DNA of 22,163 nucleotides from Actinobacteria bacterium UBA5176 (GCA_002413305.1 DHWS01000041.1:12006-34168); one strand, 5' to 3'; shown: positions 7,301-15,404, counted from the stretch's first letter. Notes: a model not told the origin generated them from the sequence alone. Numbers and translations: made by a program.

Positions 7301-8132
7301 CAGCGCGGCGAACATCCCGGAACCGGTGGCGAGGGAGCTCCGCATCGGGCTCGTCCCAATGTATCTGAGGTTCGGGGACGAGGTCTATCGGGACGGTGCC
7401 GACCTCACTCCGGCGGACTTCTACGATCGCCTGGTCCGCGACCGGGTCCTTGCCTCCACGTCGACCCCTTCGCCGGGAGACTTCCTGGAGGCGTACCGGG
7501 CAACAGGCGACACCGAGGTGGTGTGCGTGACGGTGGCGTCGATGATGAGCGCGGTGCACCAGGAGGCCACCCTTGGCGCGGAGCGGTTCGACGGCAGGGT
7601 CGAGATCGTGGACTCGAAGAGCGCCTCCATGGCGGAGGGATTCGTGGCGATGGAGGCTGCCCGGCTCGCTTCGAACGGCGCCTCCTTGGAGCGGGTCGCA
7701 GCGCGTGCCCGGGAGATCGCGGGTCGAACCACCCTGCTCGCGACCGTCGACACGTTCGAGTTCCTGCGGAGATCGGGGCGGGTGACGAAGCTGCAGGCTT
7801 ACGCGGCCACCATGCTCGACATCAAGCCGGTGTTCCGGTTCCACGGGGGCGAGGTCTCGCCGGTGGCCCGTCCGAGGACCAGGAGCCGCGCGGTCCGGCG
7901 GGTCGTCGACGACACGCTGGCGGAGATCGCCGGTCGCCGCGCGCACGTCGCGGTCATCCACGCGGCAGCATCCGACGACGCGGCATCCGTCATGGACCGC
8001 GTCGCGGCGGGAGCCGACGTGGTGGAGCGGGCGATCGTGGCCGTCACGCCGGTGATCGGGGCCCACACCGGACCGGGGCTGGTGGGGACCGCCTTCTACT
8101 GCGACGAGCCGGAGAACGGGTCCGGGGCGTAG
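7281..8132 (+). CDS. DegV family fatty-acid-binding protein (canonical FakB-like, paralogue 2)
   Basis: A 283-residue DegV/FakB protein. FakB proteins hold a fatty acid for phosphorylation by FakA, giving acyl-phosphate for phospholipid synthesis. The canonical sites are present: VAVVADSAANIPE at the N-terminus, then YRDGADL. The lipid-head motif TSTPSPGDF covers residues 60-68. TFEFLRRSGRV, then DIKPVF, precede the C-terminal GAHTGPGLVG with the conserved histidine. The ATG at 7281 follows GAGCGGGGGA by about 9 nt. The next gene, 31 nt downstream, is a PlsY-like protein, the enzyme family that consumes acyl-phosphate, which fits the role well. No fakA kinase is in the window. It keeps the motifs that paralogue 1 has lost. 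Confidence 0.93.
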   Translation: MVAVVADSAANIPEPVARELRIGLVPMYLRFGDEVYRDGADLTPADFYDRLVRDRVLASTSTPSPGDFLEAYRATGDTEVVCVTVASMMSAVHQEATLGAERFDGRVEIVDSKSASMAEGFVAMEAARLASNGASLERVAARAREIAGRTTLLATVDTFEFLRRSGRVTKLQAYAATMLDIKPVFRFHGGEVSPVARPRTRSRAVRRVVDDTLAEIAGRRAHVAVIHAAASDDAASVMDRVAAGADVVERAIVAVTPVIGAHTGPGLVGTAFYCDEPENGSGA

Positions 8133-8150
8133 GTGGAGGCTGAGGACGGG

Positions 8151-8156
8151 TAGGGT
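8151..8156 (+). promoter_or_regulatory. -10-like element before the plsY-like gene
   Basis: TAGGGT lies 7 nt before the ATG at 8164, matching the spacing seen at the SRP RNA gene, so a leaderless transcript is possible in addition to readthrough from degV2. The overlapping GGGTAGGGTAGGGG run (8148-8161) may also serve as a ribosome-binding site. Confidence 0.4.
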
Positions 8157-8163
8157 AGGGGCG

Positions 8164-8853
8164 ATGAGCGGGACGGGCGTCCTCTGGGCCGTCGGTGGCT
8201 ACCTCGCCGGAACCTTCCCTTCCGCCTGGATCGTCGCCCGGGCGAAGCGTTCGAGCGCCATCCTCGACGCTGCGCGCCGTTCGTCCGGTGAGACCGATCC
8301 GCACATCCTCATGGCCAAGCACCTTGGCGTGGGCTGGACCGTGGTCGCCGCGACGCTCGACGTGGTCAAGGCGTTCGTGTTCGTGCTCGCGGCGCGGTAC
8401 TGGGGCGGGCTGGACAGCTCGTGGCTCGCGCTGTCCGGCGTGACCGTGGTGATCGGCCACTCGTTCCCCTTCTACCTGAAGGAGATGGCCGGGCGGGGCT
8501 TGGCCGCCGCGGCGGGCGTCCTGCTGCTCCTGCTGCCGGTCCCGATGACGGTCTGCGGGTTGCTGATCGTGGTCGGGGGAGCGCTTCGGAACACCAGCCT
8601 GGCCACGACTATCGGGCTGGCGTCCGTCCCGATGGTGGCGGCCATCCAGGGCCAGCCCGGCGCGTTCCTGGCCTTGGGCGCGACCCTATTCGTCCTGATC
8701 ATGCTTCGGCGGCTCGAAGGGGTCGGAACGGTCATCCGAACCGGGGTCGGGCCCGCACGGGCGGTGTGGTACCGGATGGTGTTCGACTCGAGCGGGCCCC
8801 CGCCCGGGCGCCGTGTCTGGGATCACGGCGGGGAGCACGTCCCGCCCAGCTGA
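8164..8853 (+). CDS. PlsY-like membrane protein with degenerate acyltransferase motifs
   Basis: A 229-residue, multi-pass membrane protein with the layout of PlsY, which transfers acyl groups from acyl-phosphate to glycerol-3-phosphate. The N-terminal GYLAGTFPSAWIVAR matches the family opening. The active-site motifs are altered: the first, normally GSGNxGATN, reads SSGETDPHIL. The second, normally HxFPxFLxFKGGKGVAT, reads HSFPFYLKEMAGRGLAA. The third keeps only NTSLATTIG. The order and spacing are retained, so homology is fairly safe but activity on glycerol-3-phosphate is doubtful. It may acylate another acceptor or have lost catalysis. It lies 31 nt after the FakB-like gene, which could supply acyl groups. 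The hydrophilic C-terminal tail (about 190-229) is rich in Pro and Gly. Confidence 0.75.
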   Translation: MSGTGVLWAVGGYLAGTFPSAWIVARAKRSSAILDAARRSSGETDPHILMAKHLGVGWTVVAATLDVVKAFVFVLAARYWGGLDSSWLALSGVTVVIGHSFPFYLKEMAGRGLAAAAGVLLLLLPVPMTVCGLLIVVGGALRNTSLATTIGLASVPMVAAIQGQPGAFLALGATLFVLIMLRRLEGVGTVIRTGVGPARAVWYRMVFDSSGPPPGRRVWDHGGEHVPPS

Positions 8854-8888
8854 GGTCGCTTCGCGCCGCCGTCGCCGGTGCGACGGGG

Positions 8889-8894
8889 TACCCT
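8889..8894 (+). promoter_or_regulatory. -10-like element of lysC
   Basis: TACCCT, a TANNNT-type -10, lies 10 nt before the lysC ATG. The leader would be only about three bases, and no Shine-Dalgarno is visible before the ATG. No -35 could be assigned. Confidence 0.4.
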
Positions 8895-8904
8895 CGAACG
8901 GCAG

Positions 8905-10182
8905 ATGGCAGTCATCGTCCAGAAGTACGGGGGGACCTCGGTCGGCACCACCGGCCGGATCCGCGCGGTCGCGGACCGGGTGGTCGCCGCACGGCAGGGC
9001 GGCCACGACGTGGTGGTGGTCGTTTCAGCCATGGGCGACAGCACCGACGACCTGCTGGCCATGGCCCACGAGGTGACGCCCGCCCCGAACCCGCGCGAGC
9101 TCGACATGCTGCTCACGGCGGGCGAACGGATCGCGATGTCGCTCCTGGCCATCGCCCTGAACGCGGCGGGGTACCCGGCCGCGTCGTACACGGGCTCGCA
9201 GGCCGGGATCATCACCGACACTTCCCACGGCCGGGCCCGGATCATCGACATCCGCCCCGGCCGGATCGAAGAGGCCCTCGGGCGAGGCAACATCGTGATC
9301 GTGGCCGGGTTCCAGGGGGTCTCCACCGCCTACGACGTCACAACGCTGGGGCGGGGTGGCTCGGACACCACGGCCGTGGCGCTGGCGGCGGCGCTGGGCG
9401 CCGAACACTGCGAGATCTACACCGACGTCCTGGGCGTGTACACGGCCGACCCGCGTTCGGTCCCCGATGCCCGCAAACTCCATGCCGTCTCGTACGAGGA
9501 GATGCTGGAGCTGGCGGCCTCCGGGGCGAAGGTTCTCCAGTCGCGGTCGGTCGAGTACGCCAGGCGGTACGGTGTGAAGGTCCACGTGCGTTCGTCCTTC
9601 AGCGACGAACCCGGCACGTGGATCACGGAGGAGGATGTCCGGATGGAGCAGGCGATGATCTCCGGCGTGGCCGTGGACACGTCCGAGGCGAAGATCACCA
9701 TCGAGGACGTGCCCGACCGGCCGGGCGTCGCCGCGGCCATCTTCGGCGGGCTGGCGGCCGAGGCCGTCAACGTGGACATGATCGTGCAGAACGTGTCGCA
9801 CGGTGGCGTCACGGACATCTCCTTCACCGCCCCGCGCGACGATCTGCCCCGGCTGCGGGCCGCGATGGACGCCGTGCTCTCCGAGGTGGGCGGCGTGCGA
9901 TGGTCCGTGGACGACGAGGTCGCGAAGGTCTCGCTGGTCGGGGCCGGCATGAAGACGCGCCCCGGGGTGGCGGCCGACATGTTCGGCGCGCTGGCCGAGG
10001 AGGGCGTGAACATCGAGATGATCTCGACGTCCTCGATCCGCATCTCGTGCGTGATCAGCTCAGCCGACGCCGACCGCGCCGTGAAGGCCATCCACGCGAA
10101 GTTCGGCCTGAACACCGAAGCGGAAGGCCGAACGGTCCACACTGGCGAGGTGCCGGCGATCCCGCCGCCGGAGGGGCCGTGA
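8905..10182 (+). CDS. lysC: Aspartokinase, catalytic (alpha) subunit
   Basis: Phosphorylates aspartate as the first step toward lysine, threonine, methionine and diaminopimelate. The 425 residues begin with the kinase signature [11 protein letters not shown]. The amino-acid kinase domain extends to about residue 240 and contains [17 protein letters not shown] and VAGFQGV, then [19 protein letters not shown] and [16 protein letters not shown]. Two ACT domains follow (about 255-330 and 335-405), the allosteric sites for lysine/threonine. The ATG at 8905 is preferred to a GTG at 8878 because the protein then begins with the conserved strand. An internal start inside the gene likely makes a separate beta subunit. 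The stop overlaps the GTG of asd. Confidence 0.97.
   Translation: MAVIVQKYGGTSVGTTGRIRAVADRVVAARQGGHDVVVVVSAMGDSTDDLLAMAHEVTPAPNPRELDMLLTAGERIAMSLLAIALNAAGYPAASYTGSQAGIITDTSHGRARIIDIRPGRIEEALGRGNIVIVAGFQGVSTAYDVTTLGRGGSDTTAVALAAALGAEHCEIYTDVLGVYTADPRSVPDARKLHAVSYEEMLELAASGAKVLQSRSVEYARRYGVKVHVRSSFSDEPGTWITEEDVRMEQAMISGVAVDTSEAKITIEDVPDRPGVAAAIFGGLAAEAVNVDMIVQNVSHGGVTDISFTAPRDDLPRLRAAMDAVLSEVGGVRWSVDDEVAKVSLVGAGMKTRPGVAADMFGALAEEGVNIEMISTSSIRISCVISSADADRAVKAIHAKFGLNTEAEGRTVHTGEVPAIPPPEGP
9627..9635 (+). promoter_or_regulatory. Internal ribosome-binding site for the aspartokinase beta subunit
   Basis: GGAGGAGGA, an almost perfect Shine-Dalgarno, lies inside lysC seven bases before an in-frame ATG at 9643, exactly at the boundary between the kinase and ACT domains. 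Confidence 0.7.
9643..10182 (+). CDS. lysC: Aspartokinase regulatory (beta) subunit from an in-frame internal start
   Basis: The ATG at codon 247 of lysC, with the Shine-Dalgarno just described, would give a 179-residue protein consisting only of the two ACT domains (from [12 protein letters not shown], then [17 protein letters not shown], to the C-terminus). In Corynebacterium glutamicum and Bacillus subtilis aspartokinase, overlapping in-frame genes give an alpha2beta2 enzyme; the position matches those systems. The beta subunit binds the feedback inhibitors at the alpha/beta interface. The sequence shows the site; use in this organism is inferred. Confidence 0.7.
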   Translation: MEQAMISGVAVDTSEAKITIEDVPDRPGVAAAIFGGLAAEAVNVDMIVQNVSHGGVTDISFTAPRDDLPRLRAAMDAVLSEVGGVRWSVDDEVAKVSLVGAGMKTRPGVAADMFGALAEEGVNIEMISTSSIRISCVISSADADRAVKAIHAKFGLNTEAEGRTVHTGEVPAIPPPEGP

Positions 10183-11210
10183 GGGTCGCCGTTCTCGGGG
10201 CGACGGGCGCGGTGGGGCGCACCATGCGAGCCCTGCTCGAAGAGCGTGACTTCCCGCTGGATGAGTTCGTCCCGTTGGCCTCGGCGCGGTCCGAAGGGAT
10301 GCGACTGGAGTTCCGGGGTGATCCCGTGACGGTGCGGGCGGCCGGCGAACAGTGGTTCGAAGGGATCGACCTGGCGCTGGTGTCGGCGGGTGGCGCGGTC
10401 GCCCGGCGGCTGCTGCCCGGGGCAGCTCGGGCCGGAACCATCTGCATCGACAACTCGCCGGCCTTCCGGATGGACCCGGGCGTCCCGCTGGTCATCCCCG
10501 AGATCAACCCGGAGGCGCTGGATGGCCACCACAACCTGATCGCGAACGGGAACTGCACCGCCATCACCGCCCTGATGCCGCTCGGCCCGCTCCATCGGGC
10601 GTTCGGGCTCACGTTCCTGGTGACCTCCTCGTACCAGAGCGTGTCCGGCGCGGGATGGAAGGGCGTGACCGAGCTGGCCGAACAGATCGAGAAGCTCCGA
10701 GGGCAGGAGGAATCGTTGGCCCATCCGGACGTCGACGCGCTCCCCGCCGGCGAGGTGATGGGGCGGACGATCGCCTACAACGTGGTGCCGCGCGTCGAGC
10801 GGTTCGACCCGGAGGGGTCGGGCTTCACCACCGAGGAGCTGAAGTTGGGCAACGAGATCCGGAAGATCCTGGGGACCCCGGACCTGCCCGTGACGGCGAC
10901 GGCGGTACGTGTCCCGGTCGCCGTCGGGCACGGCGTCTCGGTGTACGCGCGGTTCTCGCGGGCGGTGACGCCGGCCGAAGCGCGCGACGTGCTCGATGCC
11001 GCCCCGGGCGTGACCGTGATGGACGACCCGTCGAGCGACGTCTTCCCGACCCCGATCGACGCGGCCGGACGCGACGACGTGCTGGTCGGACGGATCCGCC
11101 AGACCATGGACGACGACCACGCATTGGCCTTCTTCGCCGCCGGGGACAACCTCCGGAAGGGAGCCGCCCTCAACGCCGTCCAGATCGCGGAGCTGGTGGT
11201 CAACCGGTAG
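10179..11210 (+). CDS. asd: Aspartate-semialdehyde dehydrogenase
   Basis: Reduces aspartyl phosphate, the product of the preceding kinase, to aspartate semialdehyde with NADPH. The 343 residues begin with the Rossmann motif [13 protein letters not shown]. Then come [14 protein letters not shown] and [20 protein letters not shown]. The catalytic cysteine is in [16 protein letters not shown], and [12 protein letters not shown] follows. The substrate-binding region includes [12 protein letters not shown] and the catalytic histidine in [12 protein letters not shown]. The C-terminus [16 protein letters not shown] is typical. The GTG start overlaps the lysC stop (GTGA), indicating translational coupling in one operon. 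An open reading frame extends far upstream but is only the shadow of lysC and plsY. Confidence 0.97.
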   Translation: MRVAVLGATGAVGRTMRALLEERDFPLDEFVPLASARSEGMRLEFRGDPVTVRAAGEQWFEGIDLALVSAGGAVARRLLPGAARAGTICIDNSPAFRMDPGVPLVIPEINPEALDGHHNLIANGNCTAITALMPLGPLHRAFGLTFLVTSSYQSVSGAGWKGVTELAEQIEKLRGQEESLAHPDVDALPAGEVMGRTIAYNVVPRVERFDPEGSGFTTEELKLGNEIRKILGTPDLPVTATAVRVPVAVGHGVSVYARFSRAVTPAEARDVLDAAPGVTVMDDPSSDVFPTPIDAAGRDDVLVGRIRQTMDDDHALAFFAAGDNLRKGAALNAVQIAELVVNR

Positions 11211-11225
11211 CGAGGAGCGGAGCTG

Positions 11226-11269
11226 CCGGTCCAAGCCTTGAGCGTTCGGACCGGTGGACACAGGGTGTC
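11226..11269. other. Two consecutive inverted repeats between asd and phoD
   Basis: CCGGTCC (11226-11232) and GGACCGG (11248-11254) form a perfect 7-bp stem with a 15-nt loop. GACAC-AGG-GTGTC (11257-11269) forms a second perfect stem three bases later. Neither is followed by T residues. They could terminate asd or serve as operators for the secreted phosphatase gene. A weak promoter, TTGAGC (11238-11243) with CAGGGT (11261-11266) at 17-bp spacing, overlaps both. Confidence 0.4.
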
Positions 11270-11330
11270 ACACGAGCAGAGAATGGGCCGCAAGGCCGTT
11301 CGCCGTTCGTTCGAAAAGGGGGGGCACGTG

Positions 11331-13061
11331 ATGAAACGCCTGTGGGGAGCCGCTGTGGCCATCACCCTATTGGTGGCGATAACCGCCGGTCCGACTGGAG
11401 CTGCTGGCGACGGGAGCGGATTCGCGCTGATGCGGCGGCTGGTCGATCCGTCCACCGTGCCGATGGGCACGGCGGGACCGACCCGTGCGCCGAAGGTCCG
11501 CCTCCAACCCGAACCGGCCCAGTTTCCCTACGGCGTGGCGGCGAACGACGTGACGCCCACGTCCGTGCGCCTGTGGACCGAGACCCCCCTTCCGAAGATC
11601 TTCGCTGTGTGGGGCACGGACCCGAGCCTTGGCAGCGGTTCGAGCAAGGCGGTGGTACCGGTCCCCTCCGGCCACGACGGGACCATCCACCTCTCGGTCG
11701 GCAACCTCAGCGCGGCCACCACCTACTACTACGAGTTCATCGACCCGGCCACCCGAACGCCCAGCCGGCTGGGCACGTTCCAGACCGCGCCCGACCCGAA
11801 CGCCGACGTGAATCTGAGCTTCGCGTTCAGCGGCGACCAGGACGGAACGATCGACCAGAGCACCGGGCAGCCCTGCTTCAACAACTTCGAAACGTTCCAG
11901 GCCGCTCAAGCCATGACCCCGCAGTTCTACATCAACCTCGGCGACACGATCTACTCGGACTCGCGGTGCCTCGCCACGCCGAACACCACGGTCGACGACT
12001 ACCGCGGGAACTACAAGCAGAACATGAGTTACGACGCCCTTCGGAACCTCATGGCCTCCACGAGCTTCTACGCGATCTGGGACGACCATGAGGTCCGGGA
12101 CAACTTCAACCGGCAGACGGTCGACCCGACCCTGTTCCAGAACGGCCGCCAGGCCTTCATCGAGTACGACAACATGAACCCGCCCGATCCCCACCTGGGG
12201 TTCTACCGGCACTTCCCGTGGGGCCAGGAAGCCGAGATCTTCGTCCTGGACGAGCGGTCGTTCCGCACCGAGGAAGCCGACACCATCGACTCGAACAACG
12301 ACGGCACCCCGGACTGCCGGAACGCGACCACCGGGCAGCCCGACCTCGCCCCGACACTCTCCCAAAGCTGGCGGGACTTCTTCGGCCAGCAGATCCCCTC
12401 CAGCGGGCTGAGCGACCCGGTGCCGCCGCAGTGCACCACCGACCTGTTCGCGACTGGCCGGACCATGCTTGGGGCGGCGCAGCGCAAGCAGTTCGAAGCC
12501 GACCTCGCGGCGAGCACGGCGAAGTTCAAGCTGATCATCAACGAGGACCAGATCGAGCAGTACTACGCGCTCCCCTACGACCGCTGGGAGGGCTTCCAGT
12601 GGGAGCGCGACCAGGTCCTGCGCTTCGTCGACACCCACGCCATCTCCGGCGTCACGTGGCTGACCACCGACGTCCACGCCTTCATGGCCCACACGGTCGA
12701 CTTCTACACGCCGAACCCAGGCGACTACGGCGGCGTGCAGGGCATGGAGGACTACTCGGTCGGCCCGGTGGCCACCGACGACTTCCGCCGGGAGATCATC
12801 AACACGATCGGCAGCTCCAGCGTCGCCGACCAGATCCGGGCCTTCCTGCTGAACGTGAACAAGAACACGTGTGCGGAGCTCGGTGGCGACGGCAATCCCG
12901 GCGCCCCCTTCTACGGGTACGGGATGGTGCAGATCGACGCGGCCACACACACCCTCACGATCAAGCCGTACGACTACACGAACTTCCCGATCGCGGGGAA
13001 CGGCGTGCAGGGGGCGGGCCGGGACTACTTCTGCTATGACTACACGGAGACGGTCCCCTAG
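11331..13061 (+). CDS. Secreted PhoD-like alkaline phosphatase / phosphodiesterase
   Basis: A 576-residue exported metallophosphoesterase that probably releases phosphate from organic esters outside the membrane. A Sec-type signal peptide (MKRLWGAAVAITLLVAITAG, cleavage near Ala25) is followed by a PhoD N-terminal fibronectin-like domain to about residue 155 (FPYGVAANDVTPTSVRLWTE, then TTYYYEFI). The catalytic domain has SGDQDGTID, YINLGDTIYSD, FYAIWDDHEVRDNF and WLTTDVHAFM as metal-binding segments. In B. subtilis PhoD the first segment is SCQ, whose cysteine binds iron; here it is SGDQD, a subgroup difference. The ATG at 11331 follows AAAAGGGGGGG. The gene stands alone between a hairpin region and a terminator-like stem. 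Phosphate-starvation control is likely from family knowledge, but I see no Pho box. Confidence 0.9.
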   Translation: MKRLWGAAVAITLLVAITAGPTGAAGDGSGFALMRRLVDPSTVPMGTAGPTRAPKVRLQPEPAQFPYGVAANDVTPTSVRLWTETPLPKIFAVWGTDPSLGSGSSKAVVPVPSGHDGTIHLSVGNLSAATTYYYEFIDPATRTPSRLGTFQTAPDPNADVNLSFAFSGDQDGTIDQSTGQPCFNNFETFQAAQAMTPQFYINLGDTIYSDSRCLATPNTTVDDYRGNYKQNMSYDALRNLMASTSFYAIWDDHEVRDNFNRQTVDPTLFQNGRQAFIEYDNMNPPDPHLGFYRHFPWGQEAEIFVLDERSFRTEEADTIDSNNDGTPDCRNATTGQPDLAPTLSQSWRDFFGQQIPSSGLSDPVPPQCTTDLFATGRTMLGAAQRKQFEADLAASTAKFKLIINEDQIEQYYALPYDRWEGFQWERDQVLRFVDTHAISGVTWLTTDVHAFMAHTVDFYTPNPGDYGGVQGMEDYSVGPVATDDFRREIINTIGSSSVADQIRAFLLNVNKNTCAELGGDGNPGAPFYGYGMVQIDAATHTLTIKPYDYTNFPIAGNGVQGAGRDYFCYDYTETVP

Positions 13062-13086
13062 GGCAGCCGTCCGCGCCGGCACTATG

Positions 13087-13120
13087 CGAACCCCCTGTCG
13101 CCTCCCGGCCGGGGGGTTCG
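13087..13120 (+). terminator. Terminator-like hairpin after the PhoD-type gene
   Basis: CGAACCCCC (13087-13095) pairs perfectly with GGGGGTTCG (13112-13120), giving a 9-bp GC-rich stem 25 nt after the stop codon. Only TTCGT follows, so it lacks a proper T-tract; it is still the strongest stem in this gap. Confidence 0.6.
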
Positions 13121-13171
13121 TTCGTCGCCTCCCGTTCGAGATCTCTCTTCCCTTTGCCGGGGGGCGAGGGA

Positions 13172-13177
13172 TAAGCT
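13172..13177 (+). promoter_or_regulatory. -10-like element before the lipoprotein gene
   Basis: TAAGCT lies 10 nt before the ATG at 13188. There is no Shine-Dalgarno ahead of the start, so a leaderless or nearly leaderless mRNA is likely. Confidence 0.35.
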
Positions 13178-13187
13178 CCGGCCACCG

Positions 13188-14504
13188 ATGAGGATTCGCC
13201 GTTCGGCTCGAACGCTGACCACGCTGGGCGCGGCCACCGGCTTGATCTTCGCGGCATGCACGAATGGCTCCAGCGGCCCCACGGTGCACACCGGGGGCAT
13301 CCTCGGATTCGATCAGACCGCCGCTGTCTCCACCAATGGGCCGATCCCGCCCGCCGGGCCGGTTGGGGCCTGCGGCTCGGACACGGCCACGTTCGCCGCC
13401 GAGCTCATCGACACCCCGCCCCAGTCGGCGAAGGTGCAGAAGGAGTGGGGCGACGTGATCCCGAACAAGCTGATGCTGGTGTCGGGCACCATCAGCCGGG
13501 TCGTGCTGTCCTCCGGCGACCTGATCTTCGATCACCCGTTCAACCTTGACTTGACGTTCGATGTCCGGCCGGACCGGCCCTTCGAGCAGCTCGCCCAGCT
13601 CAGGGGTGTCCCCGTCCCCGCCGGCCCGCTCGGGACCATCCACATGGAGATCCCTCAGGGGCTCCTGCCCCATTCGGACACGAACAGCGTGCGGGACTTC
13701 ATGCCGGGCTTCACCCCGCAGAAGGGAGACCGCGTCGCGGTGTACGGCCGGTGGATCGTGGACTGCGGCCACAACGACTACCACACCGAGATTCACCCGG
13801 TCGTGTTCCTCGCGTTCGCCCACCGCGACGGAAGCTCGACGATCGTCCACGCGTTCTATTCGCCGTACTACGACACCCAGCTGTACGTGGCCGATCCGAA
13901 CCTCGCTGCACAGGTCACGAACGACTCCCGGCTCCAGGTCTCGGCCACCACGAAGCCCTTCCCGGCGGCGCTCGTGCAGGTCCTCCTGCGGGTGGGCCGC
14001 CAGGGACCGCCAGGGTTCTGCTGCCTCGACCGGCTGAGCATGCACGAGGCGCTGGGCGCGAACACGGCCAGCCCGCTTGCCTTCTACGCGTGCGCCGAGA
14101 CCACCGGCGACGTCTCGGTGGCCTACGACTTCGTGACCCGGCCCGGCGTCACGGTCTCCGCCGAGCCAGCCGGCGGTTCCGGCTGCCTCCAGGTCCGGGC
14201 CCGGATCACGCCTGCCTACGAGCCGGTCGACCCCAGGCGCAAGGACTGCGTCGATCCCTGGGCACAGCTCACCGCCCAAGCCGCCGACGCGACCGGCGAC
14301 GAATCCCTCGACATCAAGAAGCTGATCGAGGCGAAAGTCCCGGCGTCGTTCGTCCAGGCCATCGAGAGGGACCCGGTGGTCGACTGCTTCGACCCGTTGA
14401 CCGGACCGGCCCTCCCGCAGCTGGGATCGGAAACCAGAGTGAGCCCGGACGCGAACCAGCCGTTCCCGTTCTACGGCTGGGTGAAGGTGACCCCGAAGGG
14501 ATAG
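13188..14504 (+). CDS. Unrecognised lipoprotein with HNDYHTEIHP motif
   Basis: I do not recognise this 438-residue protein. It is clearly exported: a twin-arginine-like basic start (MRIRRSAR), a hydrophobic stretch, and a lipobox ending LIFAAC with Cys24 as the lipidated residue. The mature part is rich in beta-strand-like sequence and has many cysteines (including CGSD, VDCGHND, FCCLD, DCVDPW and VDCFDP), suggesting disulphides. The most distinctive segment is GRWIVDCGHNDYHTEIHPVV around residues 188-207, where histidines, an aspartate and a glutamate could bind metal. No transmembrane segment follows. It lies downstream of the secreted phosphatase but behind a terminator-like hairpin, with its own probable promoter. 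An extracytoplasmic enzyme or binding protein is plausible; nothing more specific is supported. Confidence 0.85.
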   Translation: MRIRRSARTLTTLGAATGLIFAACTNGSSGPTVHTGGILGFDQTAAVSTNGPIPPAGPVGACGSDTATFAAELIDTPPQSAKVQKEWGDVIPNKLMLVSGTISRVVLSSGDLIFDHPFNLDLTFDVRPDRPFEQLAQLRGVPVPAGPLGTIHMEIPQGLLPHSDTNSVRDFMPGFTPQKGDRVAVYGRWIVDCGHNDYHTEIHPVVFLAFAHRDGSSTIVHAFYSPYYDTQLYVADPNLAAQVTNDSRLQVSATTKPFPAALVQVLLRVGRQGPPGFCCLDRLSMHEALGANTASPLAFYACAETTGDVSVAYDFVTRPGVTVSAEPAGGSGCLQVRARITPAYEPVDPRRKDCVDPWAQLTAQAADATGDESLDIKKLIEAKVPASFVQAIERDPVVDCFDPLTGPALPQLGSETRVSPDANQPFPFYGWVKVTPKG

Positions 14505-14518
14505 GCGACTCCCAGGCT

Positions 14519-14534
14519 ATCCGGCTTGGCGGAT
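14519..14534. terminator. Hairpin between convergent lipoprotein and M55 peptidase genes
   Basis: ATCCG-GCTTGG-CGGAT forms a 5-bp stem with a 6-nt loop in the 31-bp gap between the two stop codons. It is short and lacks a T-tract, so it is a weak bidirectional terminator at best. Confidence 0.35.
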
Positions 14535-14535
14535 G

Positions 14536-15384
14536 TCATGTGCCCGGGTAGCGGGGTGCCTCGCTGGCTCCCAGGTACGTCCAGGCCAGGACGCACCGGA
14601 ATACGTCCACGAAGTCGTTGCTCTCGAACCGGACCGTGCGTGGGCCGATGCGCTCGACCTGCGGTGGGAGGGCGCACAGCTCGGCCGAGCTGCTGTTCGC
14701 CAGATCGGCCTCCAGGACGAACGGCGCCGGGGGACGGAACGCCGCCAGCTCGCCGGCGGCCACCGCCCTGACCGCGTCGGCCGCGCCGCCGCGGATGGCC
14801 TCGCGCGCGGCCGAGGGATGGAGGCTCCGGGCCACGCCCCTGCCGAACGCCTGCTTCACCACCACCGTCCGGATGCCCGGCAGCGCCGCGTCCGCCTGCT
14901 CGCAGGCCTTGTCGTCGCCCGTCACCAGCCCCACCGGGACGTCGTACGTTCCGGCAAGCGCCGCGTTGAGGTGGGTCTCGGTCCACGGTTCGCCGTTCAC
15001 CCGGACCTCGTAGAAGAGGCGCCCGGAATAGGTGTGGTCGAGGACCGCGGCCTCGGTCCCCGCCCGGGCGTGGTAGCCGACGAACAGGGCGACGTCGAAC
15101 TCCCCGCTGAAGCCCTGCATCATCGACCAGGCCTTCGGCGAGCCGATCAGCAGCTCCGCGCGCGGGTCCATCTCCTCGGCCAGCAGGTTGACCATGTCGC
15201 CGTGCGAGTCGTTCACCACGACGCTGGTGGCGCCCGCGTCGTAGGCGCCCGCGACCGCGGCGTTCGCCTCCTTCGTCATCAGCATGCGGGCGGCCGGGTA
15301 GTCGTCGGTGCCTCGCATGACCTGGCGGAGGGCGGCGACCCCCGCCACGCCCTCCATGTCGATCGAGACGTAGACCTTGGTCAT
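14536..15384 (-). CDS. M55 family metallopeptidase, D-aminopeptidase (DppA-like)
   Basis: A 282-residue zinc peptidase of the DppA family, whose members cleave N-terminal D-amino acids (D-Ala-D-Ala and similar peptides). The known zinc ligands of B. subtilis DppA have counterparts here: Asp9 and Glu11 (VSIDMEGVAG), His61 (VNDSHGDM), His105 (FVGYHARAG) and Glu136 (WTETHLNAALAG). LDHTYS and LVTGDDKACEQA are also family motifs. The ATG at 15384 is preceded by GGTGAGGTGAAG, a good ribosome-binding site. It lies 20 nt after a MazG-like gene on the same strand and was probably co-transcribed. The family includes decamers with a self-compartmentalised chamber. A role in peptidoglycan-peptide or D-amino-acid recycling is likely but not shown. 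Confidence 0.92.
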   Translation of the reverse strand: MTKVYVSIDMEGVAGVAALRQVMRGTDDYPAARMLMTKEANAAVAGAYDAGATSVVVNDSHGDMVNLLAEEMDPRAELLIGSPKAWSMMQGFSGEFDVALFVGYHARAGTEAAVLDHTYSGRLFYEVRVNGEPWTETHLNAALAGTYDVPVGLVTGDDKACEQADAALPGIRTVVVKQAFGRGVARSLHPSAAREAIRGGAADAVRAVAAGELAAFRPPAPFVLEADLANSSSAELCALPPQVERIGPRTVRFESNDFVDVFRCVLAWTYLGASEAPRYPGT

Positions 15385-15404
15385 CGCTTCACCTCACCGG
15401 GACC

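Noticed and set aside
8148..8161. GGGTAGGGTAGGGG as a G-quadruplex or telomere-like element
   Set aside because: Only three G-runs are close together; a simpler reading is a -10 plus ribosome-binding site of the plsY-like gene.
11367..14279. A very long open frame (about 970 codons) on the minus strand opposite the PhoD and lipoprotein genes
   Set aside because: It is rich in Arg, Val, Gly and Asp with no family motif and lies exactly antisense to two convincing genes; such shadows are expected at this GC content.
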